From Bemisia tabaci (Eukaryota; Arthropoda; Insecta; Hemiptera; Aleyrodidae): DNA of 64,000 nt. Location of the stretch: positions 1,240,001-1,304,000 of the forward strand of contig NC_092801.1 in assembly GCF_918797505.1 (NCBI RefSeq), written 5' to 3'. The notes under the pieces are model-generated. The model saw only the letters and a program-made list of their open reading frames with translations. It had not been told where the DNA came from and ran no database searches. Each line of letters starts with the position of its first letter. Position 1 is the first letter of the stretch. Below, piece by piece: positions 35,394 through 43,511 of this stretch. Both the position numbers and the translations under genes were made by a program.

Positions 35394-36338
35394 TTATACG
35401 AAATCCTTACTATCGATCCAACTATTGTGACTCGCGTCCAGACCCAACCATTTGACAAAGACCTGGTTTTTCTTGCGACGCAGAATTTTCTCCACCAGGA
35501 ACGTATCTTTATAGTTGGTGGGTTGGAGTTCTTCGCGGTAGAATTTTCCTTTGATGATCGTATCGTGTGCGTCTTTCAGATCGTACGTGATCGGAACGGT
35601 GGGATTGACGCTGACAATCTTGAAAATTTCCGTGCTCCAATTCGGTGTGTATCCTTTCTCGAACATGGCTTTGAGTCTCGAGATCCGGACGTGATCACCG
35701 ACATTCAGTTTTCGTCTGGCCAGACGTCTCTTTTCAATTTTACTCAGCGGCGGTCCACGAAGCTTTTGCAGGATCATCGGTACATCCTTTTCGGTGACAT
35801 CGATTGGTTTCATCCCGATTGTGCGATGAACGCTCCCGTTATATTCACGGATGAGTTTCGGTAATAGATCTACCCACTTGTAAGATCCTTGCGCGCTGAA
35901 CTCTTTCCACATCTTCGTTTTGAGCGTTCGGTTGAATCGCTCCACAATGGAGGCTTTGGTTGTCGAGAACGAGCTGTACATATTGATCTGGTGACGCTTC
36001 ATCAATGCCTGACATTTGGAGTTGTAGAATTCCGAGCCCATATCGACTTGTAAATGTTTCGGTGACTTTCCGGCTGCTTTGAGAACGCGTTGCAGAGCAT
36101 AAGTAACATCCGCGGCCGTTTTCGATTTGAGCGGTTCGGCCCACGCCTTTTTCGAGCACGCGTCGATGACGGTGAGGAGATATCTGTATCCTTTGTTGAC
36201 CGAGGCGTACGGTTGCATCTCGACGAGATCGGCTTGCCATAAATCGAACAATCCGAGAATCCGTACTTTACGACGCGGATAGTTTCGTCGTGCAGGTTTA
36301 TGTAGCTCCTCGACGATCCCACGTTTTTCTGCCGACAT
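35394..36338 (-). CDS. Retroviral-type integrase (Polinton)
   Basis: 314 aa, with an rve catalytic core followed by a C-terminal chromodomain-like segment. The catalytic triad is visible: D37 (WQADLVEM), D99 (LQVDMGSEF) and E133 (SIVERFNRTLK), with 33 residues between the last two. The N-terminal LHKPARRNYPRRKV is the usual lead-in in animal Polintons. The last ~40 residues (VEKILRRKKNQVFVKWLG) resemble a chromodomain. In this family the enzyme joins the linear DNA to host chromatin. It starts five bases after the upstream small gene and is last in the leftward block. No break is visible, so it could still be active. Confidence 0.95.
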   Translation of the reverse strand: MSAEKRGIVEELHKPARRNYPRRKVRILGLFDLWQADLVEMQPYASVNKGYRYLLTVIDACSKKAWAEPLKSKTAADVTYALQRVLKAAGKSPKHLQVDMGSEFYNSKCQALMKRHQINMYSSFSTTKASIVERFNRTLKTKMWKEFSAQGSYKWVDLLPKLIREYNGSVHRTIGMKPIDVTEKDVPMILQKLRGPPLSKIEKRRLARRKLNVGDHVRISRLKAMFEKGYTPNWSTEIFKIVSVNPTVPITYDLKDAHDTIIKGKFYREELQPTNYKDTFLVEKILRRKKNQVFVKWLGLDASHNSWIDSKDFV

Positions 36339-36343
36339 GATAA

Positions 36344-36649
36344 TTACCGTCGACGTCGTCCGCTCTCTCGATTCAAATGCTGTTTCGATGCTACTATTTT
36401 AACCAGACGATTGTAAGATTGCTGAAGTTGGTGGATACGCTCCAGACAGTGTTGAGCTAATTTCATGGCTTCCTTCCACTTCCGTTCGGACCATTGTTTG
36501 TTCACCGCATCCTCATCGCTTTCGGGATCTTGCACTTGACGAATCCGTTTGTTCGATACGATATAATTTCCGTCGGAATCCAGTGAGAATCCGTCACCTT
36601 TTGGACCGCGGCGGAATTTCGATCGGCCAAAACCGTCCGTGTGACTCAT
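36344..36649 (-). CDS. Small fibre-like Polinton protein, paralogue 2
   Basis: 101 aa, about half identical to its upstream neighbour (36657-36992). Order: MSHTDGFGRSK, then DSDGNYIVSNKRIRQ, DPESDEDAVNKQW, then a helical tail probably forming a coiled coil (KLAQHCLERIHQLQQSY) with a basic end (ESGRRRR). The 'P...DAVNK.(Y/W)' pattern is common near the N termini of trimeric tail- or fibre-shaft proteins of phages. A role in a virion spike is therefore an inference, not established. The tandem arrangement, seven bases apart, indicates local gene duplication. Confidence 0.7.
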   Translation of the reverse strand: MSHTDGFGRSKFRRGPKGDGFSLDSDGNYIVSNKRIRQVQDPESDEDAVNKQWSERKWKEAMKLAQHCLERIHQLQQSYNRLVKIVASKQHLNRESGRRRR

Positions 36650-36656
36650 CGCAACA

Positions 36657-36992
36657 CTATTTTCCTTTCATTCGATTCACAACCTCTAGTTGACTGATTC
36701 TATTTTCCAGTCGTGATAATTTCGTCTCGAGTCGTTGCGCGATACTTTTGTATTCTTCCATTTTCTCCAAACAAAGCTGTGCTAAATTCATAGCTTCCGT
36801 CCACCTCGAGTCTGTCCATTGTTTGTTCACGGCGTCGGTATCCTCTTCTGGATCTTGCAGTTGTCGGATCCGTTTGTTGGATACAAGATAATTTCCGTCG
36901 GGATCCAGTAAGAAACCGTCTCCTTTGAGACCTTGCTTCGTGTTGCGAACGTAAGTCCCTTTCGATCTTCCAAACCGGTCGGTGTGACTCAT
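36657..36992 (-). CDS. Small fibre-like Polinton protein, paralogue 1
   Basis: 111 aa. MSHTDRFGRSK, DPDGNYLVSNKRIRQ and DPEEDTDAVNKQW are followed by a strongly heptad-like tail (SIAQRLETKLSRLENRISQL). Compared with paralogue 2 it has a short insertion after GRSK (GTYVRNTKQG). Similar GNYxxxN wording also occurs in the next upstream gene (37012-38052, INGNYLIGNRTI), linking three adjacent genes. Function unknown; a virion-associated trimeric protein is possible. Confidence 0.7.
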   Translation of the reverse strand: MSHTDRFGRSKGTYVRNTKQGLKGDGFLLDPDGNYLVSNKRIRQLQDPEEDTDAVNKQWTDSRWTEAMNLAQLCLEKMEEYKSIAQRLETKLSRLENRISQLEVVNRMKGK

Positions 36993-37011
36993 TTTTGTGC
37001 GGAACCTATAT

Positions 37012-38052
37012 TTAGTGGATGTAATCCGCTTCGCGAAGCTCTTCGACGATACTCAGAATTTCACGATCGTGATCGGTGTGACCAGCTTGTTTCGAAGCTA
37101 CAAGTAAAACGAGACGTTGGACCAATTCGTTCGGATCGTCCCAATAGACGAGTTCCCGTTTTGCACGGTGAATTTTCATACCGGAGCCTTTCTTCAATTT
37201 TTTACGCGATGACTTCCTCGTTGATCTCGGAGTTGATGTAGCGAACAAAGGTTTGATGAGATCGTGGTATTTTTGACTGCGGTTCGAGTTGGGGCTACCG
37301 TGTGGATGATGATTCCTCCAATGCGCATTGGTGAGCGTAACTACTCGTTGGAAATTAGCACGATCATCTGCTGTGTAATTACGCGGATGTTTCTTAAAAA
37401 TGAGCTCCAAGAACCCAGGTGTCGGTTCGAACACCTCATCACCACCGTCCAAGATTAGTCGTCCGTCCGAATCGAAACTTATGGTTCGGTTTCCGATAAG
37501 ATAGTTTCCGTTGATTGCTTTCCGCACACCATACGTGGTATCGGATTGTTTCGGTTGTTTCTCCAGATCGTCCAAGTAGAACTGTACGTGCGGGGCAGTG
37601 ATTGTGTTTCGAGAATCGACGTCGTCGTCTTCGGTGCGACTCGTTGTTTGTTCTTTACCCGTTGCATCTTGGAACGATTCATCATCATCATCCTCCTTTG
37701 AATCGTCATCATCATCATCATCGTTGTTTATATTTTTCGGTGATCCGAACGAAGCAAATAAACTATCAACAAACGTTGTTCCATCTTTCGTTTCCGATTT
37801 TGAAGCTTCGATCTTGGTTTTCTTTTCCTGAGGAGCAGCGACAAGTGCGGGAGTTGACGATGTCGACACAGTTTTCTGCAACGCTGCGAGCGGATCTGTC
37901 AACGGTTTGAAAACTTTCTTCAACGTCACCTGAGCGTCCGCCTCTCCGGTGCGAATGGTATTTAACTTCCGTTTGATATCTTGACGGATTTTATCGATAC
38001 TACCGTATTTCTGAGCGATCGTCGACAACGATAAGTTATCCATCTTGTTCAA
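37012..38052 (-). CDS. DUF8207-like Polinton protein
   Basis: 346 aa. The N-terminal helical part (~1-60) is followed by a low-complexity acidic spacer with a run of Asp (DDDDDDD, ~110-130). A globular part follows with AINGNYLIGNRTISF and FEPTPGFLELIFKKHP, then a basic stretch (TRKSSRKKLKKGSGMKIH). The conserved C terminus is VYWDDPNELVQRL-like and ends EILSIVEELREADYI. This architecture recurs in arthropod Polinton-derived proteins (DUF8207 by memory, unchecked). It overlaps the end of the ATPase gene by 17 bases, so the two are probably expressed together. Probably a structural or core protein (inference). Confidence 0.75.
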   Translation of the reverse strand: MNKMDNLSLSTIAQKYGSIDKIRQDIKRKLNTIRTGEADAQVTLKKVFKPLTDPLAALQKTVSTSSTPALVAAPQEKKTKIEASKSETKDGTTFVDSLFASFGSPKNINNDDDDDDDSKEDDDDESFQDATGKEQTTSRTEDDDVDSRNTITAPHVQFYLDDLEKQPKQSDTTYGVRKAINGNYLIGNRTISFDSDGRLILDGGDEVFEPTPGFLELIFKKHPRNYTADDRANFQRVVTLTNAHWRNHHPHGSPNSNRSQKYHDLIKPLFATSTPRSTRKSSRKKLKKGSGMKIHRAKRELVYWDDPNELVQRLVLLVASKQAGHTDHDREILSIVEELREADYIH

Positions 38053-38740
38053 TAAAAGTATCGAAACCTTTCCGGTACCTTCCCTCGTTCTTATTACTAT
38101 CTTTATCGATGACTAAAAACCCGTACTTGTCCTGCCAGCACACCGAGCAGACGTGTCTGAAATCTTCGAACGTGAAATCTGTGTTGACGTGATCGTCGTA
38201 GATGTGTCGCAAGTTTGTATTGTCCTGTTTGAAAACTACGAGCAGGTTAGCGTTATCGCGAATCAATTGTTTCGGTATGCGAGAATACGTTTGACACAAG
38301 TAGAAACTATCGACCGAGCTGTGTCTTCCCATACTGAAATATTCCCGCATCGCATTTTGTTTGTCACAAGCGACATCATCGAAAATGAAGACCGAGTCTG
38401 ATGCGGCATCGTTTGGTGGAACAATCTCGGCCGTGTCCGAATAGACGTTGTATCCGAGACCGTCGATTCCGTCGAATATCTGACGCAGTTCTTCGTACTT
38501 GGGTTGGAACGGTGTCTTGGAGTACAAGTACACGTTGCGGAACTTCAATCCGTTCGGATGTTGTAGCAAGCAAACCATCACGTTTGTTTTACCGCAGTTG
38601 GACGGTCCAACGACAATGCAACGGATACTGTTCGGTAACAGTTCACTGCGTCGTCGTCGTTGTCGTCGGTTTTCATTTTGCTTCTTCCGTTTGTCGAGGT
38701 TCCGGACTCGCAGTGACTTTCTTTGCTTGACGAGTCGCAT
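38036..38740 (-). CDS. A32-type DNA-packaging ATPase
   Basis: 234 aa. A basic N terminus (KRKKQNENRRQRRRR) precedes Walker A GPSNCGKT (45-52); Walker B is SVFIFDD (116-122). This is the FtsK-HerA-type ATPase of Polintons, adintoviruses and NCLDVs that drives genome packaging into capsids. It is first in the leftward block, divergent from the capsid block across 76 bp. The frame is complete at the usual length, with no break seen. Confidence 0.93.
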   Translation of the reverse strand: MRLVKQRKSLRVRNLDKRKKQNENRRQRRRRSELLPNSIRCIVVGPSNCGKTNVMVCLLQHPNGLKFRNVYLYSKTPFQPKYEELRQIFDGIDGLGYNVYSDTAEIVPPNDAASDSVFIFDDVACDKQNAMREYFSMGRHSSVDSFYLCQTYSRIPKQLIRDNANLLVVFKQDNTNLRHIYDDHVNTDFTFEDFRHVCSVCWQDKYGFLVIDKDSNKNEGRYRKGFDTFIEQDG

Positions 38741-38816
38741 CGTATTCGTTCCCTATTTTATCGGACAGTTATTTTTTACTTCTCCGTATAAATAGTATGG
38801 ATATTTTCGTCAGAGT
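38741..38816. promoter_or_regulatory. Divergent promoter between ATPase and capsid blocks
   Basis: The 76-bp gap holds TATAAATAG on plus at 38787-38795 and an initiator-like TCAGAGT at ~38809, 25 bp downstream and a few bases before the capsid-block ATG at 38817. That implies a very short 5' leader. On minus, CTATTTATA (the same site) and ATAAAATAG (38761-38753) are TATA-like for the ATPase block. Positions are seen; use as promoters is inferred. Confidence 0.45.
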
Positions 38817-39560
38817 ATGTCACCGAGAAGAACATCAACTTGCAGCAAAACCAATCGAGGACGTGGACTGTTAAACTCGTTGATAAATTCACTACCGTTC
38901 GAACTACACTTACCGGGCGACTACAGGTACTGCGGACCGGGCACTCGCCTCGCAGAACGATTGAAACGCGGAGATCCGGGTATAAATCCGCTCGACGAAG
39001 CTTGCAAGTCCCACGACATCGCTTACAGTAAGACCAAAGACACCACCGAGAGGAACAAAGCCGATCTCATACTTGCCGACAGAGCTTGGGAACGTGTGAA
39101 AGCGTCCGACTCATCGTTGGGTGAAAGAGCGGCAGCATACGCCGTAACGAACGCTATGAAACTCAAAGCCAAACTCGGAATGGGTCTAAACAAGACGGTG
39201 GCAGCGAAAAAACCGAAACCCAAGAAGAAGAAGAGAGCGTCGAAGAAGACGAAACCGGTGGAGCGGTCGATCGAACGAATTTTGGCTCTCCCAAAGATGG
39301 GTGCCGGGGTGTCGAAGAAGAAGAAGAAGAAACCGGCGGAGCGAATCTTGGCTATTCCGAAGACGGGTGCCGGAGTCAAGAATCTTCTGACGAGTATCGG
39401 TCTAGCCGCGCGAACAATCACACCGGTAGCAAAAATGATCAAGACGGTCATCGACGGATCTTTGAAGAAGAACGTACACCTCGGTGAAGGATTGTACTTG
39501 CGACCGTACCGTAAAGGTTACGGACTTTACTTGAGACCTTACCGAAAGAATTTAAACTGA
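38817..39560 (+). CDS. Capsid-associated protein with parvovirus-type phospholipase A2 domain
   Basis: 247 aa. The N-terminal phospholipase A2 fold has a calcium loop YCGPGT (38-43) and catalytic HDIAY (66-70), the pair seen in parvovirus VP1 unique regions. A lysine-rich middle (KPKPKKKKRASKKTKP and KKKKKKP) follows. The C-terminal part repeats the phrase LYLRPYRK twice after GEG/GYG, like the pX/pVI-type core peptides of adintoviruses. In parvoviruses this enzyme breaches endosomal membranes during entry; the same role here is inference. First gene of the rightward block. Complete. Confidence 0.88.
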   Translation: MSPRRTSTCSKTNRGRGLLNSLINSLPFELHLPGDYRYCGPGTRLAERLKRGDPGINPLDEACKSHDIAYSKTKDTTERNKADLILADRAWERVKASDSSLGERAAAYAVTNAMKLKAKLGMGLNKTVAAKKPKPKKKKRASKKTKPVERSIERILALPKMGAGVSKKKKKKPAERILAIPKTGAGVKNLLTSIGLAARTITPVAKMIKTVIDGSLKKNVHLGEGLYLRPYRKGYGLYLRPYRKNLN

Positions 39561-39583
39561 TCCGTGAGCTACCGCGCCGAGCG

Positions 39584-39958
39584 ATGACGGATGTTGAGTT
39601 GAGGATCGCTGCGACAGAACAATTACGAATCCCGCATTTCCTCGGTGTGTTCATGATCGATGAATTGGCGACCAAGAAACCCAAACGTCCCGAGTGTGGT
39701 ATCATCAATCTGGACCGAAGCGATGGAGCCGGTACACATTGGACAGCATACCGGATTTCAAAGTGCGGTAACGCATTGTACTACGACAGCTTCGGTGATC
39801 TACCACCACCCGTTGAAATTACGCGATACATTTTACGCTCACGCGGTAGCTCAACGACGAAGACAATAGGATACAATTATGATAGCGAACAAAATTTCAA
39901 CTCGAGCGTCTGCGGGAAACGATGTTTAGAATGGCTCGTACAAACCAGGAATATATAG
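39584..39958 (+). CDS. Adenain-like cysteine protease
   Basis: 124 aa. The catalytic arrangement is visible: H52 (GTHWTAY), D68 (YYDSFGD), Q103 (DSEQNF) and C110 (SSVCGKRC). Adenain-family proteases mature capsid proteins in adenoviruses, adintoviruses and Polintons. It is shorter than adenovirus adenain (~200 aa) but typical for Polintons. 23 bases after the PLA2 gene and 18 before the penton-like gene. All key residues are present, so it is probably functional. Confidence 0.93.
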   Translation: MTDVELRIAATEQLRIPHFLGVFMIDELATKKPKRPECGIINLDRSDGAGTHWTAYRISKCGNALYYDSFGDLPPPVEITRYILRSRGSSTTKTIGYNYDSEQNFNSSVCGKRCLEWLVQTRNI

Positions 39959-39976
39959 TATTCTCGAAACCCGAAT

Positions 39977-40690
39977 ATGGAAACTCAGAAAATATGTCAC
40001 ACGTTCATGTTGACGGGGAGGAGCAACGTTCTCGAGTTTGCACTGCCTAGACCTCTCGAGTTGTTCGGACCTTGCGAGATCGGTCTGACGGGTTTTGTAA
40101 CTTATTATTCCATCCCAAACATCGACATAACGAACAGACTGCTTTTCTACTCCGAGAGCCCTGAAGAGAATTACTCTGCAATTTCGTTCCCGATCGGAGC
40201 CTACGAGATCGAGGGTATACAACAATACTTGCAGGGAGATCTTGGCGGAGCGGAAGCTATCAAACTCAAAGCGAACAACGCTACGCTTAAAGTAAGCATC
40301 AAATCCAAGTACTGGATCGATTTCCGCAGACCCGGCACTTTATGTAAGGTGCTCGGATTCGGAAAGCGTCTCTTGGCACCGGACGAATGGCACGAAGCTG
40401 ACTATCGCGTCAACATCTCACCTGTAAACATGACATGCATCGAATGCAGCATCGCCGACGGTGGATACGTGAACGGGGTGCGCGGACATCACATTTATGC
40501 GTTTGCTCCCGATATCGAACCAGGATTCAAAATGGTACAGCAACCGTCGACGATTCATTACTACCCCGTCTTGGGTGATAAGATCCAACGTTTGTTCGTT
40601 AATATAGTAGACCAACAAGGAAGAGCGATCAATTTCGGTGGTGAAGAAGTGACAGTGCGACTGCACGTGAGACCAGTAACTTATGGGTAA
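39977..40690 (+). CDS. Penton-like minor capsid protein
   Basis: 237 aa, the normal length for the single-jelly-roll penton protein of Polintons. Family wording is present: PCEIGLTGFVTYYSIPNI near the N terminus, IGAYEIEGIQQYL, NISPVNMTCIECSIADGG and YPVLGDKIQRLFVNIVDQ in the C-terminal half. It would form the five-fold vertices. Its stop overlaps the start of the next small gene (ATGGGTAA). No break seen. Confidence 0.9.
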   Translation: METQKICHTFMLTGRSNVLEFALPRPLELFGPCEIGLTGFVTYYSIPNIDITNRLLFYSESPEENYSAISFPIGAYEIEGIQQYLQGDLGGAEAIKLKANNATLKVSIKSKYWIDFRRPGTLCKVLGFGKRLLAPDEWHEADYRVNISPVNMTCIECSIADGGYVNGVRGHHIYAFAPDIEPGFKMVQQPSTIHYYPVLGDKIQRLFVNIVDQQGRAINFGGEEVTVRLHVRPVTYG

Positions 40691-40859
40691 ACGAAGGATC
40701 CAGAACGACGATACGTTCCTAAATTCTTTCGCATATAATAGTATTGATAATCCACGGACTAGTTGTCAGCAGCAGCAACAGCAGCAGAGGAAAACTTTGA
40801 CCGAATATTCCAAGAGGGCTCTCACACAACTCGGATTCGTGGTGAAAAATCCGAAATAA
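40683..40859 (+). CDS. 58-aa Gln-tract protein between penton and hexon
   Basis: ATG at 40683 overlaps the penton stop (ATGGGTAA); stop at 40857-40859, seven bases before the hexon ATG. The protein starts MGKRRIQNDDTFLNSF, has seven consecutive Gln at 29-35, and ends RALTQLGFVVKNPK. Its tight packing against both neighbours argues that it is real. A basic start with a Gln tract might suit a small virion protein or nuclear-targeting peptide (inference). A longer frame at 40763-40981 overlaps it and the hexon start, and is less likely. Confidence 0.55.
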   Translation: MGKRRIQNDDTFLNSFAYNSIDNPRTSCQQQQQQQRKTLTEYSKRALTQLGFVVKNPK

Positions 40860-40866
40860 GAACGAG

Positions 40867-42089
40867 ATGGAAGCTTGGCGACAAGAGATCATCGAATACG
40901 AATACATCCGTTTCGGTCCGGTTGACGAACGGCGTGGAAACAACGATTCGATCCGGTTCACCCCCGATACCCACGGCCTGATCACCGTGCCTCAAGATTC
41001 GAGGATCTTCATGCGTTTAGAAGTGAAACTCGAGAAAAATCCTGGAGCCGCCGCAGATGCTGCGAAACCTAAAGTCAAGTGGGCTAACAATTATTCCCTG
41101 CACTTGTTCGACCGTATGCAGTACAAAGTAAACGGGACGGAAATCGATAGCATGCAGTGTGTCGGAGTGACATCGACCGTGAAAAATTATCTCACATACA
41201 CTAGAGCGGAAACCGCAGGACTCGCATCTGCCGGGTTTTGTGACATCTCTTCTTCATGGGCCGAATGGGATATGACAACGTTGGATGAAACTCAGTGCGC
41301 CGTCGTTCCGTTGTCTTCACTCAGCGGATTCGCAGTACATTTCAAAGACGTTCTAGTCAGATGCTCGCAAGAGTTGATCCTAGTGCGCAGTGGTACGGAT
41401 AAGACGCATATTATATCACCGACGCGGCGACCGCGGACGGTTACGCCATCAAATTTAAAATAATCGAAATCTATTGGGAGATTCCCGTCGTCAAATTTAC
41501 ATTGGAACTGGAAAAACAAATCTTGCTCAAGATGAAGAAGAACGATAAGATGAGTTTCGGATACATGAATTGGGAATCGCACGACATCCCGGGGATTTTT
41601 CCGACCAAGACGTTCAAATGGAGCGTAAGAACAACCGGCAGGCACAAGCCCAAATTCATGGTGTTGGTATTTCAAACGGATCGACGGGACAATCACCTGA
41701 AGGACTCCTATCATTTCGACCATGTAAATGTGCGCTCGGTCAGCGTTCAAATCGGTGAGCGTCGGTTTCCTCAAGTTGATACAATCTACGGTTTCTCGAG
41801 TATGGATTATCATCACGCCTATCTGAACTATACCGATTTTATGATAGACTACTGGAAAGGTGAGAAACTCTGCGAGCCAGGTATGTTGTAAGAACATTTC
41901 AAAGATCGCGCGATTTTCGTCATCAAATGTGTTCAAGGTGAAGATCTAAAAACAGCTCCATTGGATATCACGTTGACCGCAGTGGTGAAAGAGAATTTTC
42001 CGGCCAACACGACAGCCCAAGTGATCCTGATCACACCTGTGAAGTATTCGTACGAACTACTGCATGGAACCGTGAGGCAATTGGATTGA
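40867..42089 (+). pseudogene. Hexon-like major capsid protein, broken
   Basis: About 407 codons, the usual size of the double-jelly-roll capsid protein of Polintons. The N-terminal part (EAWRQEIIEYEYIRFGPVD, NYSLHLFDRMQYKVNGTEI) is open to 41463. A one-base loss near 41402 shifts reading, and the second part continues in another frame (EIYWEIPVVKFTLELEK, SFGYMNWESHDIPGIFP). A TAA at 41889-41891 interrupts that frame, which then stays open to TGA at 42087-42089 (LDITLTAVVKENFPANTTAQ). It is last in the rightward block. With these two lesions it could not make full-length major capsid protein as read, unless they are assembly errors. Confidence 0.92.
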
Positions 42090-42180
42090 TCTTAAGCAAA
42101 AATTAAAAAAAAAAAATAACATGTTTATTTTTTCATTTTTTTATTATTTTATTTAATTTTTTTTTCAACCATTACATCAT
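42090..42180. terminator. AT-rich gap between convergent genes
   Basis: The hexon gene ends rightward and the next gene ends leftward. The gap is almost entirely A and T, with A- and T-runs, but no canonical AATAAA on plus. It probably serves 3'-end formation for both blocks (inference). Confidence 0.35.
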
Positions 42181-42507
42181 TTACAAAAGAATACAATAGT
42201 ACATACAATATAAATCAAGCTGCAACGTTTGGAACGAGTGCGAATATATATATGTTCTTCCGATCGGGCCTTCGTAGATGAGATCGAAGGATCCAGCGTT
42301 GATATCCTGAATTGCATCGTCCGTCAAACGGTTCGTAATGTGCGAAGGTAGGAAGAGGAGACGATGATGATTCTCGAAGATGATATCGGCGGCAACGGTG
42401 ATCTCGTACTTGCTTGGCATTTTGATGAGTTTGTTCATCTTGTAGCGGGCGTTTACAGTCAGCTTTTTAGCGTTGACGATCAAGATTGAATTGTTGAAAA
42501 CTTCCAT
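42181..42507 (-). CDS. Uncharacterised 108-aa Polinton protein
   Basis: MEVFNNSILIVNAKKLTVNA begins a frame mixing hydrophobic and charged segments, with YEITVAADIIFENHHRLLFL in the middle. I do not recognise a domain. The last ~15 residues (LDLYCMYYCILL) look like read-through of AT-rich sequence, so the true C terminus may differ. Adintovirus-type elements often carry such small unknown genes. A TATA-like ATATATAAAG lies ~60 bp upstream on minus (~42575). Confidence 0.55.
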   Translation of the reverse strand: MEVFNNSILIVNAKKLTVNARYKMNKLIKMPSKYEITVAADIIFENHHRLLFLPSHITNRLTDDAIQDINAGSFDLIYEGPIGRTYIYSHSFQTLQLDLYCMYYCILL

Positions 42508-42645
42508 GTCGTCAGTTCTATCTGCTGTATATCAAGGTACGGATGATTCCAATTTTCGTGCTTTATATATTTCGAGTGAAACAAGTTGTCTGCTATATTA
42601 AGCACGGATGATTTCACTTTATCTGTCTGCTATATTTCGGTTCGT
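42508..42645 (-). promoter_or_regulatory. Short repeated motif upstream of the 108-aa gene
   Basis: On plus, CTGCTGTATATCAAGGTACGGATGATT (42521-42547) and CTGCTATATTAAGCACGGATGATT (42588-42611) are two versions of one ~25-bp motif, spaced ~66 bp. TATA-like TTTATATATTTCG lies between. Possibly a duplicated promoter module (inference). Confidence 0.35.
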
Positions 42646-43230
42646 TCAATCTGACTTTTCATCTACTACTTCTATATTATTATCGGGGTGATTCCTTTGT
42701 TCGTTTGCCACTATAATCTTCTCCTGCTCTTGCATGATTTCATCTTTGAAATAATCACGATAAAAAGATTCCGACATCCACATACACAATCGGAATGCGT
42801 TCGACATAGCGCAGAATGGATGTACTAAAGGACACGTATATGCTGTCGACCAACGAGCCAATAGTCGCAAGGACGGACAATCTTTAGTGTCCAAATTTAC
42901 AACGATACATTTTTCCGGCACGAAACCCTTAATGAAATTTCGTTTTTGTTCACCTTTAACATAAAGTACATCGTAGCGGTTCCCGATGCGATTCATTTTT
43001 GAAGTGAATTCTTCGTACTCGAGAAACCAGCTTTCCCATTCCAAGTGATGATAATTGCGTGTTAACCAGTTGTTTGTCACAACGTCTTTAGCGCTCAACA
43101 TGCTACTCGGGAACGGAGGTTTGAATAAATAGAGTTCAGTTTCAGTACACTTCATGTCCACAAGACCAAACTCTTTGACGATGAAATTTCCTTGGCTCCA
43201 AAAACCTTGTACATCGAGACAAGCCATCAT
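42646..43230 (-). CDS. Conserved uncharacterised Polinton protein, 194 aa
   Basis: Starts MMACLDVQGFW, then FIVKEFGLVDM, NWLTRNYHHLEWESWFL and YDVLYVKGEQKRNFIKGF, ending in a Cys/His-containing stretch (TCPLVHPFCAMSNAFRLC) and an acidic tail. The scheme 'D.(Q/E)G...(F)IVKE.....NNWL..NYH.L.W...Y.KG.(Q/E)K..F......C..H...CA..NA..L' recurs in proteins of arthropod virus-like elements. A nuclease- or RNase H-like fold has crossed my mind but I see no decisive catalytic signature. No break is visible. Confidence 0.6.
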   Translation of the reverse strand: MMACLDVQGFWSQGNFIVKEFGLVDMKCTETELYLFKPPFPSSMLSAKDVVTNNWLTRNYHHLEWESWFLEYEEFTSKMNRIGNRYDVLYVKGEQKRNFIKGFVPEKCIVVNLDTKDCPSLRLLARWSTAYTCPLVHPFCAMSNAFRLCMWMSESFYRDYFKDEIMQEQEKIIVANEQRNHPDNNIEVVDEKSD

Positions 43231-43255
43231 TTGTTCGTTCCGTTAGTTATTCTTT

Positions 43256-43511
43256 TCCTATTTTCAAATTCGAGGTTTCTTAACTGACGGTTCTCCAGCA
43301 GAATTATTTATACTATTTATACGAGGTTGTTTAACAGCGAGGATTTTTTCTCAACTCTACCCGGACTCGATGACAAACGATATATTCTAGAGGACGGAGT
43401 GAACACTGTTCCTATTTTCAAATTCGAGGTTTCTTGACTGACGGTTCTCCAGATTTATTTATACTATTTATACGAGGTTGTTTAACAGCGAGGATTTTTC
43501 TCAACTCGGTC
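43256..43511. repeat. Duplicated polymerase 3' end with an inverted coding fragment between
   Basis: CCTATTTTCAAATTCGAGG...CGAGGATTTTTTCTCAACTC occurs at 43256-43357 and 43411-43505, head to tail. Between them, 43363-43410 on plus reads GLDDKRYILEDGVNTV, which matches GLDDKRCILEDGVSTV encoded on minus at 43585-43632 (two residues differ). Most codons differ synonymously. The fragment is therefore inverted and comes from a diverged relative. Confidence 0.8.

Noticed and set aside
34963..35430. 155-codon plus frame with repeated FRKRKHVSKTQTRFENANT wording (and 58957-59532)
   Set aside because: It is the 19-bp minisatellite read through in successive frames; 19 is not a multiple of three, so three units make a 19-residue repeat. 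Both strands are open.
35427..35864. 145-codon plus frame over the integrase gene, and similar antisense frames at 36002-36322, 39023-39451 and 41292-41936
   Set aside because: Shadows of GC-richer provirus genes; no domain and no independent support.
40763..40981. 72-codon plus frame across the penton-hexon junction
   Set aside because: Overlaps the better-placed 58-aa frame and the hexon start, and its composition is unlike a conserved protein.
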